Notes: generated from the sequence alone by a model not told the origin. DNA of 64,000 bases from Clostridium sp. AF15-31 (GCF_003461625.1 NZ_QTXL01000001.1:124001-188000), one strand, 5' to 3'. Positions 35,168-44,545 are shown, numbered from the stretch's first letter. Made by a program: numbers and translations.

Positions 35168-35213
35168 AAGGTGCAGGGAAGTTGCTATCTCCAGTACTTC
35201 CTTGCACCTTTTA
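35168..35213 (-). terminator. Hairpin between ileS and AGCS genes
   Basis: AAAGGTGCAAGGAAGT and ACTTCCCTGCACCTTT pair over a ~13-nt loop, with A/T tracts on both sides. It lies between ileS and the downstream symporter and should end the ileS transcript. A second stem with AAAAAAGCAA...TTGCTTTTTT is at 35253-35275. Confidence 0.7.
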
Positions 35214-35297
35214 ATATGCTATCTATAATACAGACGCTTTCCGAAAAAAGCAAGTATAAATTTGCTTTTTTCGGCATCGGTCAATGCCCTGTATTAT

Positions 35298-38200
35298 TTA
35301 TGCGTTTTTCTTTACACCAAGTGTTACCTTTTCGCCGTTGATGTTCCATTCCTTGGAATAGCCATCTACACTTCCGGTTACCAGTGCATCTGCCATAACG
35401 TCAGACTTGATGCTGTCAGCATTTGCATTCATAAGTCCGGTTGCCTTGTCGCTTCCCTCTGCATAGACTGTGATCTTGTCCATTACTTCGAAGCCAGCTT
35501 CCTTTCTCATGGTCTGGATCTTGGATACGATCTCTCTGACAAATCCCTCCTCTAAGAGTTCTTCTGTCAGATTTGTGTCGATAACAACTGTTACCGCACC
35601 ATCTGCCTCTGTAACGTAGCCTTCGGTCTGTGCGATATCGATCAGCAGATCTTCCTCTGCCAGAGATACCTCTGTGCCGTTTACGTCAAATGTCAGAGCA
35701 CCCTTTTCCTTCAGCTCTGCCATAGCTGCATTTCCGTCAACAGATGACAGATATGCCTTGATTCCGCCTAACTGCTTGCCGTACTTTGGTCCTACGGTAC
35801 GAAGCTGTGGCTTGAATGTGTAAGAACTGAAGCTTGCGATATCTTCTGTAAATACTACGTTCTTGATGTTCAGCTCGTCTTTGACGATCGCTGTCTCATC
35901 CTCTGTCAGCTCTTTTGCTGCCTTTACATACATGGTTCCGATCGGCTGTCTATTCTTGATATTTGCAGTATTTCTGGCTGCACGTCCAAGAACAACAATC
36001 TTTAAGATCTCATCCATAGCTGCCTCAAGGTCTGTGTCGATCATCTTCTCCTCTACCTTCGGGAACTCGCACAGATGAACAGATAATGGAGCATCCTTAT
36101 CAATGCTTCTTACCAGATTCTGGTAAATATCCTCTGCCATAAACGGAATCAGCGGAGCTGCTGTCATGGAGATCGTAACAAGGGCTGTATACAGTGTCAT
36201 GTAGGCATTTACCTTATCCTGCTCCATACCCTTTGCCCAGTATCTCTCACGTCCACGACGAACATACCAGTTAGAAAGGTCATCTACGAACTCCTCTAAT
36301 ACTCTGGTTGTCTCAGGGATCTTGTATGCTGCAAGGTTCTCATCAACAGCCTTTACGGTTGAGTTCAGCTTTGATAATAACCATTTATCCATCAGTGACA
36401 GCTTCTCGTAATCCAGCTCATGCTCAAGTGGATTGAAGTTGTCGATATTTGCATATAATACATAGAATGCGTAAGTGTTCCATAAGGTTCCGAGGAACTT
36501 TCTCTGGCACTCGATAACCGCATCTTCATGGAAACGGTTTGGAAGCCATGGAGCAGAGTTGCTGTAGAAATACCACCGGATCGCATCTGCACCGTATTTG
36601 TTCAGTGCATCCATCGGATCTACTGCATTTCCCTTGGACTTACTCATCTTCTGTCCATCCTTATCCTGTACATGTCCGAGGACAATTACATTCTTGAACG
36701 GAGCCTTGTCAAATAACAGGGTTGAGATCGCCATCAGAGAATAGAACCATCCTCTTGTCTGGTCAACTGCCTCGCTGATGAAGTCAGCAGGGAAGTGCTT
36801 CTCGAAGATGTCTGCATTCTCAAACGGATAATGCCACTGTGCAAATGGCATGGAACCTGAATCGAACCAGCAGTCTATAACTTCAGATACTCTGTGCATC
36901 TGCTTACCGCACTCCGGACATTTGATCGTTACAGCGTCGATGAACGGACGGTGCAGCTCGATCTCATCCGGGCAGTTGTCGCTCATGCTCTTTAATTCTT
37001 CGATCGAACCGATCGCATGACGGCATCCGCATTCACATTCCCAGATATTTAACGGAGTTCCCCAATAACGGTTACGGGAAAGTCCCCAATCCTGTACATT
37101 CTTTAACCAGTCACCGAAACGTCCCTTACCAATGCTCTCAGGAATCCAGTTTACGGTGTCGTTATTCTTAACCAGTTTATCTCTGACTGCTGTCATCTTG
37201 ATAAACCAGGTATCTCTTGCGTAGTAGATCAGCGGAGTATCACATCTCCAGCAGTGTGGATATTCATGCTCGAACTTTGGTGCGTCGAACAGAAGTCCTT
37301 CTTTGTCAAGGTCAACCAATACCTTTGGATCTGCATCCTTTACGAAGATTCCTGCATAAGGGGTTTCCTCTGTCAGATCACCCTTGCCATCTACGAACTG
37401 TACAAACGGAAGATCGTACTTTCTTCCTACATTTGCATCGTCCTCACCAAATGCAGGTGCGATATGAACGATACCTGTACCATCTGTCATAGTTACATAT
37501 GAATCACATGTAATGTAGTGACCCTTCTTATGCTGCTTCTCGCATACAGGCTTTACGCACTCATATAATGGTTCGTACTCTTTGTATTCCAGATCTTTTC
37601 CTTTGTATGTCTCCAGAACTTCATATGCAGGTACAGCAGGTGTATCGTCTGTAGCCTCCTTTGCAAGAGAGCCGAGCACCTTGTCTGCCAGTGCTTCTGC
37701 CAGATAATAGGTATATCCGTCTGCTGCCTTTACTTTGACATAAGTCTCATCCGGATTTACACAGAGGGCTACGTTTGATGGAAGTGTCCAAGGTGTAGTT
37801 GTCCATGCAAGGAAATATGCATCTTCGCCAATAACCTTGAATCTTACAACTGCGGAACGTTCCTTTACAGTCTTATAACCCTGTGCTACTTCGTGGCTTG
37901 ACAGTGGAGTTCCGCAACGTGGACAATATGGCACGATCTTGAAGCCTTTGTATAAAAGTCCCTGATCCCAGATTTTCTTCAGTGCCCACCACTCAGACTC
38001 GATGAAATCATTGTGGTATGTTACATATGGATCATCCATATCTGCCCAGAATCCTACCTTGCCGGAGAATTCTTCCCACATACCTTTGTATTTCCATACG
38101 GATTCTTTACATTTCTGAATAAATGGCTCCAGACCGTATTCCTCGATCTGCTCTTTGCCATCGATTCCTAAAAGTTTCTCAACTTCCAACTCTACAGGAA

Positions 38201-38468
38201 GGCCGTGTGTATCCCATCCTGCCTTTCTTACTACGTTATGGCCCTTCATTGTCTGATATCTTGGAATCATATCCTTGATAACTCGTGTAAGCACATGGCC
38301 GATATGTGGCTTACCGTTTGCTGTTGGAGGTCCATCATAAAATGTGTAAGTCGGAAGATCCTTTGTTTCTTCCACACTCTTCTCAAATACCTGATTTTCT
38401 TTCCAGAAATCCAGAACCTTCTGTTCTCTGTCTACGAAATTCAATTTGGTCGATACTTTTTCGTACAT
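35298..38468 (-). CDS. ileS: Isoleucine--tRNA ligase
   Basis: 1056 residues, the long class I type of IleRS. It charges tRNA-Ile and edits valine. HIGH-like motif GKPHIGHV near residue 50, KMSKSKGN near residue 600, a CP1 editing domain with TTPWTLPSN, zinc-ligand pairs (CPRCGTPL and CPECGKQM) and the anticodon-binding domain are all present. The size and sequence style fit the eukaryote-like IleRS2 group, sometimes linked to mupirocin tolerance; that is an inference. Controlled by the T-box leader upstream. Confidence 0.97.
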   Translation of the reverse strand: MYEKVSTKLNFVDREQKVLDFWKENQVFEKSVEETKDLPTYTFYDGPPTANGKPHIGHVLTRVIKDMIPRYQTMKGHNVVRKAGWDTHGLPVELEVEKLLGIDGKEQIEEYGLEPFIQKCKESVWKYKGMWEEFSGKVGFWADMDDPYVTYHNDFIESEWWALKKIWDQGLLYKGFKIVPYCPRCGTPLSSHEVAQGYKTVKERSAVVRFKVIGEDAYFLAWTTTPWTLPSNVALCVNPDETYVKVKAADGYTYYLAEALADKVLGSLAKEATDDTPAVPAYEVLETYKGKDLEYKEYEPLYECVKPVCEKQHKKGHYITCDSYVTMTDGTGIVHIAPAFGEDDANVGRKYDLPFVQFVDGKGDLTEETPYAGIFVKDADPKVLVDLDKEGLLFDAPKFEHEYPHCWRCDTPLIYYARDTWFIKMTAVRDKLVKNNDTVNWIPESIGKGRFGDWLKNVQDWGLSRNRYWGTPLNIWECECGCRHAIGSIEELKSMSDNCPDEIELHRPFIDAVTIKCPECGKQMHRVSEVIDCWFDSGSMPFAQWHYPFENADIFEKHFPADFISEAVDQTRGWFYSLMAISTLLFDKAPFKNVIVLGHVQDKDGQKMSKSKGNAVDPMDALNKYGADAIRWYFYSNSAPWLPNRFHEDAVIECQRKFLGTLWNTYAFYVLYANIDNFNPLEHELDYEKLSLMDKWLLSKLNSTVKAVDENLAAYKIPETTRVLEEFVDDLSNWYVRRGRERYWAKGMEQDKVNAYMTLYTALVTISMTAAPLIPFMAEDIYQNLVRSIDKDAPLSVHLCEFPKVEEKMIDTDLEAAMDEILKIVVLGRAARNTANIKNRQPIGTMYVKAAKELTEDETAIVKDELNIKNVVFTEDIASFSSYTFKPQLRTVGPKYGKQLGGIKAYLSSVDGNAAMAELKEKGALTFDVNGTEVSLAEEDLLIDIAQTEGYVTEADGAVTVVIDTNLTEELLEEGFVREIVSKIQTMRKEAGFEVMDKITVYAEGSDKATGLMNANADSIKSDVMADALVTGSVDGYSKEWNINGEKVTLGVKKNA

Positions 38469-38529
38469 GTTGTTCTTCCTTTCTTTTTATTCAATGTATG
38501 CAAAATATTATTAGACAAACTTTTCTATA

Positions 38530-38788
38530 AAGTAAAAAAAGCCGCCGCCGCAAAAAGGACGAAGGCTTAAAGTTCTCGTTATACCACCTATTACTTGCAT
38601 ACTAACATATGTGCTTCCCGTAACGAGGGAATGACGTCAGAGCCTACTGGCTGTCGTTTTCGGTCTGAAGCTTAAGAGTGATCTTCCATCATCTTCTACT
38701 CGCACCGGTCTTGCACCATCTCCGGCTCGCTCTGCCTTTCAAACATGATCTACTGTCTCTGTCATCGCTTTTCTTCTTATTTTTATCA
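38530..38788 (-). promoter_or_regulatory. T-box riboswitch leader of ileS
   Basis: On the minus strand the leader has a Stem I with the GAGCCGGAGATGGTGCAAG region, a specifier loop GAAGATCACTC giving an ATC (Ile) codon, and the T-box AGGTGGTATAACGAG at 38575-38589, close to the consensus AGGGTGGTACCGCG. A GC-rich hairpin with a T7 run follows (38537-38560). Uncharged tRNA-Ile should stabilise the antiterminator. Confidence 0.92.
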
Positions 38789-38794
38789 ACCTTG

Positions 38795-38823
38795 AGTATA
38801 GCAACCATGAGCGTTCTTGTCAA
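38795..38823 (-). promoter_or_regulatory. ileS promoter
   Basis: TTGACA (38818-38823) and TATACT (38795-38800) on the minus strand with a 17-nt spacer, just upstream of the T-box leader. Confidence 0.88.
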
Positions 38824-38845
38824 ATTATTTTTTATAAAATACCTC

Positions 38846-38876
38846 TTGACATATTATACTATGTATCATATAGTAT
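38846..38876 (+). promoter_or_regulatory. padR promoter with palindromic operator
   Basis: TTGACA (38846-38851) and TATAGT (38869-38874), 17-nt spacer. The inverted repeat ATACTAT-N7-ATAGTAT (38856-38876) overlaps the spacer and -10 box, fitting autorepression by PadR. Confidence 0.82.
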
Positions 38877-38897
38877 AGTGCATAAGGAGGTATACAT

Positions 38898-39218
38898 ATG
38901 GATATTCAATTAAAACGCGGTATGCTGGATGTCTGTGTACTGGCTGCGATCAAGGATGAAGATTCTTATGGATATCAGATCATCAAGGACATGAAACCCT
39001 TTGTAACGATATCGGAATCTACATTGTATCCGATCCTGCGAAGACTGGAAGCCGGCGCATTCCTCACCGTTCGCTCCGTAGAACACAACGGACGGCTTCG
39101 GAAATACTATCATATTACCAATGCGGGCAAAGCACGAATCGAGGAATTCAAAGAAGAATGGAAAGAACTTGAATCTATATATCGTTTTATTATCAGAGAG
39201 GAGAATGACAATGACTAA
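38898..39218 (+). CDS. PadR family transcriptional regulator
   Basis: 106 residues with the PadR winged helix: LKRGMLDVCVLAAIKDEDSYGYQIIKDM, SESTLYPILRRLEAGAFLTV and GRLRKYYHITNAGKARIEEFKEEW. AAGGAGG precedes the ATG. It is the first gene of an operon with a DUF1700 and a DUF4097 protein, a common autoregulated envelope-stress-like module in Firmicutes. A palindrome overlaps its promoter. Confidence 0.93.
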   Translation: MDIQLKRGMLDVCVLAAIKDEDSYGYQIIKDMKPFVTISESTLYPILRRLEAGAFLTVRSVEHNGRLRKYYHITNAGKARIEEFKEEWKELESIYRFIIREENDND

Positions 39219-39804
39219 ACAGGAATATTTGTCGGCGATCCGGGGAAAGATCCGGAAAATGCCGGCAGACGATATTAATAAATTTATGGATTATTATAAT
39301 GAAATGATCGATGACCGTATGGAAGATGGTCTGTCGGAGGAAGATGCGGTTGCCGATATGGATGCCCCAGACGATGTCGTTGACCAGATTCTGGCAGATA
39401 TGCCACTAACGAAACTTGTGAAAGAAAAGATCAAACCATCCCACCGGTTAAAAGCATGGGAGATTATTTTGCTGATTCTTGGTTCTCCTATATGGGCTCC
39501 GCTGTTACTGACCGCGATCGTTCTGGTCATTGCCATGGCGGTTGTCATTTTGGCACTTCTCCTGTCCTTCTATGTAATCGTACTCTCGATGGCAGTTGCA
39601 GGTATCGGCGGGCTGCTGGGAGTTATTCCATTTTTTGTTACACAGAATGTTCCGGCTGCCCTTTTCATGCTTGGAGCTGCATTTGCCGGAATCGGACTTG
39701 CGATCCTGTTCATCGTAGCCGTGAAGCCTGTTACGATCGGCATTTTCAAGCTGTACAAGGCATCCGTCAATGGAATTAAGAGAATGTTTGTAAAGGAGAG
39801 ATAA
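39211..39804 (+). CDS. DUF1700 (HAAS) family membrane protein
   Basis: About 197 residues from ATG 39211, which overlaps the padR stop by 8 bases; the longer frame to 39121 lies inside padR and is rejected. The N-terminal HAAS domain starts MTKQEYLSAIRGKIRKMPADDINKFMDYYNEMIDD, then EEDAVADMDAPDDVVDQI. Four or so membrane helices follow. Family proteins pair with PadR regulators and possibly anchor DUF4097 partners. It ends two bases before the next gene. Confidence 0.88.
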   Translation: MTKQEYLSAIRGKIRKMPADDINKFMDYYNEMIDDRMEDGLSEEDAVADMDAPDDVVDQILADMPLTKLVKEKIKPSHRLKAWEIILLILGSPIWAPLLLTAIVLVIAMAVVILALLLSFYVIVLSMAVAGIGGLLGVIPFFVTQNVPAALFMLGAAFAGIGLAILFIVAVKPVTIGIFKLYKASVNGIKRMFVKER

Positions 39805-39806
39805 TT

Positions 39807-40775
39807 ATGAGTAAATCCAAAAAAGCTGTTATTGTTGCTTCTATATTTATAGTGGTCGGCGTCATTATAGCTTTCTTAAGTATTGCAATTAACGGATTTC
39901 ATTTTCCAAATGGTTCTGTCGACCTGCTCGGTATGAAAGCCTTGCCGGACTATGTAAAGAAAACAGTTCAGATCACAGATGATTTCAACGCCATTGACAT
40001 CGCAGGCGAAGCATCTACCGACGTCATGATCAAAAACTCCGACAACGGAACGAATTACATCGAATATTATGATACAGATGGTCTGACCAACCATGCAGAG
40101 GTTGTTGACGGCGTGCTCACCTTCCGCTGCGAAGACAAACGTACCCACCATCCGACAATCTCACTCGGATTTGGTCAGGATACTACTACCGTTGTTTATC
40201 TGGCAGATAAAGAATACGAATCTATCCAGGTAACCACAGCAAGTGGAGATATCGACTATCTGTATTCTCACAAGACTGATAGCAAGCCAGTGTTTAACTC
40301 TTCATATACCAGTCTTAAGACAAACAGCGGTGACATCCATATCGCAGATATCGAAGCTAATACCCTCACAGTCAAAACTACATCGGGTGATATCTCTATC
40401 AGCAATGGTTCATTTACAACTAAGCTAGAGCTTCATGCCTCAAGCGGTGATATCCAGTTGAACCGCATAACAACAGATCAGGCAGAATTCTATACCACAA
40501 GCGGCTATGTATCAGCCAGTGACATTACTGCTAATACCAGTCTTTCCAGTAATACGACGAGTGGCGATATTGATATGTCCATCACGGCCGCTGATACGAT
40601 CAGCATTTCTGCTACGAGCGGCGACATTGATCTGGCTCTTGCTTCTGACCGAAACTACAGTTTCTTAGCAGATACACAAAATGGCGATGTTGATATTCCA
40701 CATGGCGCAAATTATTCCGAATATGAATGTGGCGTCAGCACAACCAGCGGCGATATTAGCATTAGGCAGGAGTAA
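39807..40775 (+). CDS. DUF4097 family beta-strand repeat protein
   Basis: 322 residues: a cytoplasmic KKS start, one membrane helix (about 8-30), then an extracytoplasmic region of tandem strand repeats with the signature T-SGDI (TASGDIDY, TNSGDIHI, TTSGDISI, ASSGDIQL, TTSGDIDM, ATSGDIDL, TTSGDISI). This is the DUF4097/LiaG-like right-handed beta fold. Last gene of the PadR module. A MITE-like palindrome follows. Confidence 0.88.
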   Translation: MSKSKKAVIVASIFIVVGVIIAFLSIAINGFHFPNGSVDLLGMKALPDYVKKTVQITDDFNAIDIAGEASTDVMIKNSDNGTNYIEYYDTDGLTNHAEVVDGVLTFRCEDKRTHHPTISLGFGQDTTTVVYLADKEYESIQVTTASGDIDYLYSHKTDSKPVFNSSYTSLKTNSGDIHIADIEANTLTVKTTSGDISISNGSFTTKLELHASSGDIQLNRITTDQAEFYTTSGYVSASDITANTSLSSNTTSGDIDMSITAADTISISATSGDIDLALASDRNYSFLADTQNGDVDIPHGANYSEYECGVSTTSGDISIRQE

Positions 40776-40787
40776 TATTTTCGCAAA

Positions 40788-41003
40788 GAAAAGAATGCCG
40801 ATGCAAGGCTCGCTCCTGGCTTTTGAAATAACGTGCTCCGTTTTCTGTTCGGTACATATTGTCCTATTCGTAAATACTCCTGTGCTAACTCGCCTTTGGC
40901 TCAAACAAGCACTCGTATTTACTGACAATATGCATCTCACAACGAAATCCTCGCAATGTTATTTACAAAAGTCAGAGCAAACCCTGCATCGGCATTCTTC
41001 TTT
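40788..41003. repeat. MITE-like palindromic element, family A copy 2
   Basis: Outer arms of about 42 bases (AAGAATGCCGATGCA at both ends, inverted) pair imperfectly. The centre at 40866-40925 is the reverse complement of the centre of the element at 15133-15332, with TTCGTAAATACTCCTGTGC in common and about 85 percent identity over ~60 bases by eye. It lies between the convergent DUF4097 and HigA-like genes. Confidence 0.72.
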
Positions 41004-41100
41004 ATGAACACCTTCTATTAAATCAATAATATCATGTGCTTCGCACATTCAATGCATTCCGCGAAATCAGCCCCCTTGCAAGCAAGTGATTTTGCGTTCA

Positions 41101-42177
41101 TTATATCATCTTAACCTTATATTTATGTCTTATTGGTTTCATTGTCCAATCATCAAATCTGACCAAACCGTCATTCTGTAATCTACCTAGTACGATACCG
41201 GGATCTCTATTAATTACTTCTGCAAAACCAATAATATCATTTAATCCAAATTTCCTGCTCGCTACAAAATCATTATACTCGTCTCTTGGTATCAAGTTAT
41301 CCTCTGCAAATAAATCAGCTGCCAGTTCTTGCTCCCCTGATTCCTTTTCAAACGATATCCCATAATCACCATTGATAATATGCCCTATCTCATGAAACAG
41401 GGTAAACCAGAAAGAATCAGAATTAAGTCTTCTATCATTAACCATCAGCATAATGTTCTCACCTATCTTTTTAGTAGCACCATTAATCTTGGAACCGGAA
41501 ATATTCGGCAAAATTACAAATATAACACCCGACTCCTCAAATGCCTTTCGAATCAAAGGATAGAATTCACCATGATTCTTAGTCAAAGTCAAAGCATACT
41601 GTACAGCGTCTTCAAATTTTTTCTTATTAAACTTCGGGGCATCAACTGTCAATGCCTTATTAATAGCAATCTGAACCATTGTATTAGCTTTAACTGTACT
41701 AGCTTCTTCTAACGCTGTTGTTGAACTTCTAAAGCTTACAGCCATATCACGTTTTGTAAGTACAGTCAAAGTCGCAATATTCAAGAATTCCCGAAGTTCT
41801 TTTATCTGTTCATCCTTCTTTCTAGGCAAATCGGGAAGACCAAAGTTTTCTCTAAAATACTTGTAATCAAATAATTCAAATACTTTTCTTTCCCTTACCA
41901 ATTCTTCTTGCGATTTAAACTCTGCTATCAATGCATCATAAGCATTCTGAAGATTTAACCAATAATTCACACTGGACCCAAGCATTCTGGAAAGTTTCAT
42001 TGCAATATCAATAGACAAGCTCTGTTCACCACGAATCAAGAGACTTAAATTCTTAGGTGAAGTGTCCAACCTCTTTGCAAAATCTTCCTGAGTTAATCCA
42101 CTTTCTTCTACAATTTCTTTAATATAATATCCTGGGTGAAATGCAACCGTATCATTATATTCAATGTAATTACTCAT
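41101..42177 (-). CDS. HigA-type antitoxin fused to ImmA/IrrE peptidase
   Basis: 358 residues. N-terminal HigA-like XRE domain: FHPGYYIKEIVEESGLTQEDFAKRLDTSPKNLSLLIRGEQSLSIDIAMKLSRMLGSS. The C-terminal half has the zinc peptidase motif FTLFHEIGHIINGDYG, as in ImmA/IrrE. The peptidase part may cleave the repressor or another protein upon stress. It overlaps the toxin gene by 8 bases and follows it. A palindrome lies at the operon promoter. Confidence 0.9.
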   Translation of the reverse strand: MSNYIEYNDTVAFHPGYYIKEIVEESGLTQEDFAKRLDTSPKNLSLLIRGEQSLSIDIAMKLSRMLGSSVNYWLNLQNAYDALIAEFKSQEELVRERKVFELFDYKYFRENFGLPDLPRKKDEQIKELREFLNIATLTVLTKRDMAVSFRSSTTALEEASTVKANTMVQIAINKALTVDAPKFNKKKFEDAVQYALTLTKNHGEFYPLIRKAFEESGVIFVILPNISGSKINGATKKIGENIMLMVNDRRLNSDSFWFTLFHEIGHIINGDYGISFEKESGEQELAADLFAEDNLIPRDEYNDFVASRKFGLNDIIGFAEVINRDPGIVLGRLQNDGLVRFDDWTMKPIRHKYKVKMI

Positions 42178-42541
42178 AATGTTTGCTCACCTCCACTATT
42201 TCAACAATCCTCACATTTGAGGATATCTCATCAATATTGCAAGGAACATATGGTTCCTTATTTTCATCTAACGGTTCTAATATTATACGCCACTGATCTG
42301 TCCTTGATTTCACATCAATAGCAAAATACCCTTTATAGTTTTTTCCATCCTTATTTTTAAGATCATGAAAGTGAAAAGATGGTTGAACTATAATATCTTT
42401 AATAGTGTCTGCCTGCTTCAGAGCATTTATCCTGGCCAAAAGACTGGTTGCCAGTATATTATTCCCACCAAAACACATTCTGGCTGCTTTTAAACTGGTA
42501 CATTGTTCTTCAATTTTGGCATTTGTATAAATTAATTCCAA
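42170..42541 (-). CDS. HigB/RelE-type toxin
   Basis: 123 residues resembling the plasmid-killer (HigB) family: LKAARMCFGGNNILATSLLARINALKQADTI, FHFHDLKNKDGKNYKGYFAIDVKSRTDQWRIILEPLDE and VRIVEIVEVSKHY at the end. Such toxins cleave mRNA on the ribosome. GGGAGG lies upstream. It is followed by a coupled HigA-ImmA gene. The ~35-residue region around KEPYVPCN is an insertion relative to short HigB proteins. Confidence 0.85.
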   Translation of the reverse strand: MELIYTNAKIEEQCTSLKAARMCFGGNNILATSLLARINALKQADTIKDIIVQPSFHFHDLKNKDGKNYKGYFAIDVKSRTDQWRIILEPLDENKEPYVPCNIDEISSNVRIVEIVEVSKHYE

Positions 42542-42559
42542 TTCTTTCCTCCCTTTTTT

Positions 42560-42610
42560 AAATTACCCATTAGGTAATTTAAGTATATGTCCCATATATA
42601 CTATTGTCAA
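42560..42610 (-). promoter_or_regulatory. higBA promoter with operator palindrome
   Basis: TTGACA (42605-42610) and TATACT (42582-42587) with a 17-nt spacer on the minus strand. The perfect inverted repeat AAATTACC-N5-GGTAATTT (42560-42580) begins one base downstream of the -10 box, a good autoregulatory site for the XRE antitoxin. Confidence 0.85.
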
Positions 42611-42733
42611 TAAAAATCATCACTGTCCCTATAACAAAACCACCCTTTCCTTCATCAGAAGTACTTAGATGGTTTAACTGTCAATATCAATATTTTCATC
42701 ATTTGTAGAGTTAAAGTGAAATTATCTTTCTCT

Positions 42734-43417
42734 TTATTTCTCAGCGGTTTTGCTTCCAACTATCCATATCAAAATGAAGAAGAAGATCATGCTTTCGCTC
42801 ATCAGTCCATTTGTGAAGCCAAGACGGAATGCTGTATCCGGAAGTATTGATTTTATAACATAGAGAATGCAGTAGAATACAAGTACATTTCCTGCTGCCA
42901 TCCATCTTGGCAATGTAGTTTTGCCGCGCACGACCACATAAAACCAGTATAAGAATACCGGAAGCATAACGACTTCGCTTACTATGATAACCCATGACAG
43001 GTGATCAAATAAGGCTTCGCATGCCGGAAGTGCAGCATCGGCATATCCATGTCCCATCATCCATGTATACAAATACAGGATCATAATATAGAACAAGTGA
43101 AGACACATCCATGGTGTCAGACCAAATGCATTCAGATAATGATAAATTTTCTTTTCTTTCTCATCCCGGATAAATCGTCCCAGATAAAATAAGGCTATTC
43201 CATAAAGAATGATGCCCGGAAATGCCAGCATCATCGCAAGCCCATTTCTCCACGCAGGAAGCTGCGCTACCCCATTGGTCAGCCAGATTAATTTTCCGGT
43301 ATGGGATGGATCTCCATACATCATCAGCCAGTCTCCACCGCCATAGCAGAAACAACCAAGGATTCCGCAGATCATGGCTAACGCCAGTGTCTTTGTCTGT
43401 ACTTTACAATCTTTCAT
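42734..43417 (-). CDS. Multi-pass membrane protein (DUF6796-like), copy 1
   Basis: About 227 residues from ATG 43417 (AAAGGAGA upstream; the longer frame runs back through the operator palindrome). Six or seven membrane helices. It has CYGGGDWLMMYGDPSHTG, PAWRNGLAMMLAFPGIILYGIALFYLG and LTPWMCLHLFYIM. The same G-DWL, W-P-R and F-G/P-P-G spacing occurs in the gene at 62030-62677, so they are likely paralogues. I believe the family is DUF6796; function unknown. Confidence 0.75.
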   Translation of the reverse strand: MKDCKVQTKTLALAMICGILGCFCYGGGDWLMMYGDPSHTGKLIWLTNGVAQLPAWRNGLAMMLAFPGIILYGIALFYLGRFIRDEKEKKIYHYLNAFGLTPWMCLHLFYIMILYLYTWMMGHGYADAALPACEALFDHLSWVIIVSEVVMLPVFLYWFYVVVRGKTTLPRWMAAGNVLVFYCILYVIKSILPDTAFRLGFTNGLMSESMIFFFILIWIVGSKTAEK

Positions 43418-43443
43418 TTCAAATCTTCTCTCCTTTAACGTAA

Positions 43444-43505
43444 AATGGCATCGGTTAGCGTTTACTAACCAATGCCATTCTAACATATTATCTTATCCTC
43501 GTCAA
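43444..43505 (-). promoter_or_regulatory. Promoter with GGTTAG-N6-CTAACC operator, copy 1
   Basis: TTGACG (43500-43505) and TAGAAT (43477-43482) with a 17-nt spacer on the minus strand. A 15-bp inverted repeat with one mismatch and a six-base loop (43444-43479), with core GGTTAG-N6-CTAACC, overlaps the -10 box and start site. The same arrangement occurs at 62725-62782. Confidence 0.8.
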
Positions 43506-44230
43506 AATGCCGTGAACATACTCAACACGGACACCAGACATATGATGATCCCCAGCCATTTGAAAAACAGTTCTGTTTTCCGGTTCACTTTGTTTGATCC
43601 CGGATCGTATACCTTGCGCTGCTCTCTGGAATAGTACAACGGATATTCGCTGCCAACCGGATGCTTCTTCCGGCTCAATTCCTGCGCCAATTGATAGTTA
43701 TGCACACTGCCATCATAAGGATCGGTATACTGGATCGTAAGGATCGCCTTTCCCGGTGTCAGCGTCTTAGCTCCCGGCACTTCTCCGACTACCTTTCCCG
43801 GAATCATCATATCCATGTAATCATTTTCTTTTACCTGTTTCTTCTTCATGCCACTTCCTGTAAAAAGGAGAATGATGCCGAATGCAAATGCAACCAGCCG
43901 CTGCACAAGCATCCACCCGGTCGTTCCTGTCATATCCGGTATGACATTTCTCTCCATCAGCTCCTGCGCCATGGAAAATGCTCCAAACAAAACAAACCCG
44001 GCTCCAAGTCCCATTATGATATAGATATATTTTTCCATCTCATCCATAGCTGACAGCTTCGGATGGTTTTCCTTTAACAACTGATCCACCGTTGATCCCG
44101 AAGCAATATTATCCAACAGCCGCTTTAATTCCCTGCGTCGTTTTTTCAACCGGATAAATGTGTATATCCCCATGATCAACATGCCAATTCCCACTAGAAT
44201 AATGAACATGATTTTTAACATTTGCATCAT
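43502..44230 (-). CDS. DUF3592-like membrane protein
   Basis: About 242 residues from ATG 44230, preceded by GGGGAG. Helices: LKIMFIILVGIGMLIMGIYTFI, a pair near residues 75-130 and a C-terminal helix. Between them is a region with ILTIQYTDPYDGSVHNYQL and KHPVGSEYPLYYSREQRKVYDPGS, the strand and YPV-like signature of DUF3592. Function unknown; often in envelope-related clusters. It stands upstream of the DUF6796-like gene, which has its own promoter. Confidence 0.75.
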   Translation of the reverse strand: MMQMLKIMFIILVGIGMLIMGIYTFIRLKKRRRELKRLLDNIASGSTVDQLLKENHPKLSAMDEMEKYIYIIMGLGAGFVLFGAFSMAQELMERNVIPDMTGTTGWMLVQRLVAFAFGIILLFTGSGMKKKQVKENDYMDMMIPGKVVGEVPGAKTLTPGKAILTIQYTDPYDGSVHNYQLAQELSRKKHPVGSEYPLYYSREQRKVYDPGSNKVNRKTELFFKWLGIIICLVSVLSMFTAF

Positions 44231-44545
44231 TTGCAGCTCTCCCCTTGTCGTCCTGTCTGGCAGGATATTTCCTTTATTATAATAAATATGGGCTTTTTTC
44301 TCCATTATATCTTCACTATTTTTTACTAATTTTCACTATTTTTCATTATACACTTTCATTAGACGATTCTGTATAATTGTTACCTTGTACCAGCACATAT
44401 ATAAACTTACAAACTGCACATTTTTAATGTTTCAAAAAAATCAAAAAAAGTTTCAACTTAGAGTCTGCTCCATGAATTGACTTTCCTGCGGCAAAACAGT
44501 ATGCTGATTATAGGAAAATTCGGTTGAATCAGGAGGTGCTGTTCC
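44231..44545. other. Divergent intergenic region
   Basis: About 315 A/T-rich bases between the DUF3592-like gene and the ABC operon. GTATAATTG near 44371 and TTGTACCAGC near 44385 could be parts of a promoter, but no pair has convincing spacing. No gene is seen. Confidence 0.3.

Noticed and set aside
39294..40151. CRISPR-like or direct repeats in the SGDI region and neighbourhood
   Set aside because: The repeated GGCGATAT words come from the protein repeat T-SGDI of the DUF4097 gene, with unequal spacing.
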